Of a DNA stretch of 15,237 nucleotides, positions 14,486-15,237 are shown piece by piece. Below the pieces are notes generated by a model. It was not told the origin of the DNA. It was given only the letters and a program-made list of their open reading frames with translations, and did not search any database. Position numbers and translations under genes: made by a program. The stretch lies in contig JALXDB010000348.1 in the NCBI GenBank assembly GCA_026990615.1, positions 1-15,237 on the forward strand, in the 5' to 3' direction. Each line of letters starts with the position of its first letter. The stretch's first letter is position 1. The DNA comes from Spirochaetota bacterium (GTDB lineage: Bacteria; Spirochaetota; B62-G9).

Positions 14486-15237
14486 TTCCCATAGCCCTCT
14501 TTTTTCTTTTTTCTCTTCTCTTTATCCTTCTGGTTTCAAAAATAGTGTACAGAACAGGTATTAAAACCAGGGTAAAGAGGGTTGATACGAGAAGCCCTCC
14601 AATAACAGTCCTTGCCATCGGTGTTCTCATTTCGGAGCCTGAACCAAAGGCAAATGACATAGGGATAAGGCCCAGAACAGTGGTAAGCATAGTCATTAAA
14701 ATAGGTCTCAATCTTGTTCTTCCGGCAAGCACCACTGCATTTCTCAGGTCATATCCTCTTTTTCTTAAAAGGTTAGTGTAGTCAACAAGAATAATTCCAT
14801 TATTAACAACTATTCCTGCGAGCATGACAATACCTATACCAGATATGGCGCTGAAAGTCGTTCCGGTCAGAATATGCATCCAGACAACACCTATAAAAGT
14901 CATTGGAAGCGTAAACATTATAATAAATGGATCGAAGAAAGATTCAAAAAGAGCTGCCATTATCAGATAAACCAGTATAATTGCAAGCACCATCACCATT
15001 GAGAGGTCCTGAATTGTCTCTTTTAAATCTTCCCACGAACCTCCATAGCTTATTGTAAAACCGGGAGGTATGACAATATTGCTCACACCTTTTTTGATAG
15101 AATCAACAGCTCCCTTTACATCCCCGATCACCCTGGCATTTACATATATTACCCTCTGCTGCTTTTCTCTTTCGATTTTAACCGGTCCGAACCCCTTTTT
15201 AATCTTTAAGAAGTTAACCAGAGGAACATCAAATCCT
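14478..15237 (-). CDS. RND family efflux permease (C-terminal part, runs off the right edge)
   Basis: Only the C-terminal 252 residues or so are present; the frame is open to base 15237. A GTG at 15131 lies inside the gene and is not its start. The visible part begins with the tail of the porter domain (IEREKQQRVIYVNARV, a hallmark of the hydrophobe/amphiphile RND group), then PPGFTISYGGSWED and the C-terminal membrane helices. Family motifs include FDPFIIMFTLPMTFIG, GIGIVMLAGIVVNNGIILVD, TRLRPILMTMLTTVLGLIP and GGLLVSTLFTLVLIPVLY. The C-terminus is basic (RRIKRREKRKKRA). It is an inner-membrane proton-driven exporter; substrate unknown. The membrane-fusion and outer-membrane partners would be beyond the window. 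Confidence 0.95.
   Translation of the reverse strand, partial: GFDVPLVNFLKIKKGFGPVKIEREKQQRVIYVNARVIGDVKGAVDSIKKGVSNIVIPPGFTISYGGSWEDLKETIQDLSMVMVLAIILVYLIMAALFESFFDPFIIMFTLPMTFIGVVWMHILTGTTFSAISGIGIVMLAGIVVNNGIILVDYTNLLRKRGYDLRNAVVLAGRTRLRPILMTMLTTVLGLIPMSFAFGSGSEMRTPMARTVIGGLLVSTLFTLVLIPVLYTIFETRRIKRREKRKKRAMGNG

Overview
The window comes from an AT-rich genome of a Gram-negative (two-membrane) bacterium. The outer-membrane evidence is direct: a TonB-dependent receptor, an MCE/Mla-type lipid transport operon, lipoproteins with clear lipoboxes and an RND-type exporter. I cannot fix the phylum from sequence alone. The mix of an MCE operon, a PG0541-type transporter-associated protein, a ferritin-like/VIT fusion and a DUF362 ferredoxin-like protein suggests an anaerobic or microaerophilic lineage outside the well-studied Enterobacteria. 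Shine-Dalgarno sites are strong and TTG starts are frequent (elongation factor P, its downstream TPR gene, and the MCE ATPase).

Layout. 1-1830 (minus): elongation factor P followed by a membrane-anchored TPR protein, from one promoter. 1961-3028 (minus): DUF362 protein with two 4Fe-4S clusters. 3157-4077 (plus): secreted LysM/M23 murein hydrolase, apparently almost leaderless. 4097-7680 (plus): a vitamin B12 module made of a sigma70-like promoter, a cobalamin riboswitch with a perfect 10-bp closing stem, a 200-nt leader holding a 31-codon open frame, a BtuB-like TonB-dependent receptor, a beta-propeller lipoprotein and an intrinsic terminator. 7679-8394 (minus): a small conserved protein of unknown function and a YbjQ-family protein. 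8491-12915 (plus): exonuclease III, then MCE permease, ATPase, MCE substrate-binding protein and a TPR lipoprotein, closely spaced and probably at least partly co-transcribed. 12916-13210: intergenic between convergent genes. 13211-15237 (minus): a ferritin-like/VIT iron (or manganese) transporter, then a P-II-like small protein overlapping the end of an RND efflux permease that runs off the right edge.

The most interesting unit is the B12 module. Its riboswitch-controlled receptor is followed 28 nt later by a lipidated YVTN/YncE-type beta-propeller. This is the same architecture as the Bacteroides BtuB-BtuG pair, in which the propeller is a surface cobalamin-binding lid on the receptor. If the host is not a Bacteroidota, this is a candidate independent or transferred BtuG-like corrinoid capture system. 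The second point of interest is the MCE operon, in which a TPR lipoprotein with an exact 40-residue repeat sits where other systems carry a periplasmic or lipoprotein partner such as MlaC or an ABC auxiliary lipoprotein.
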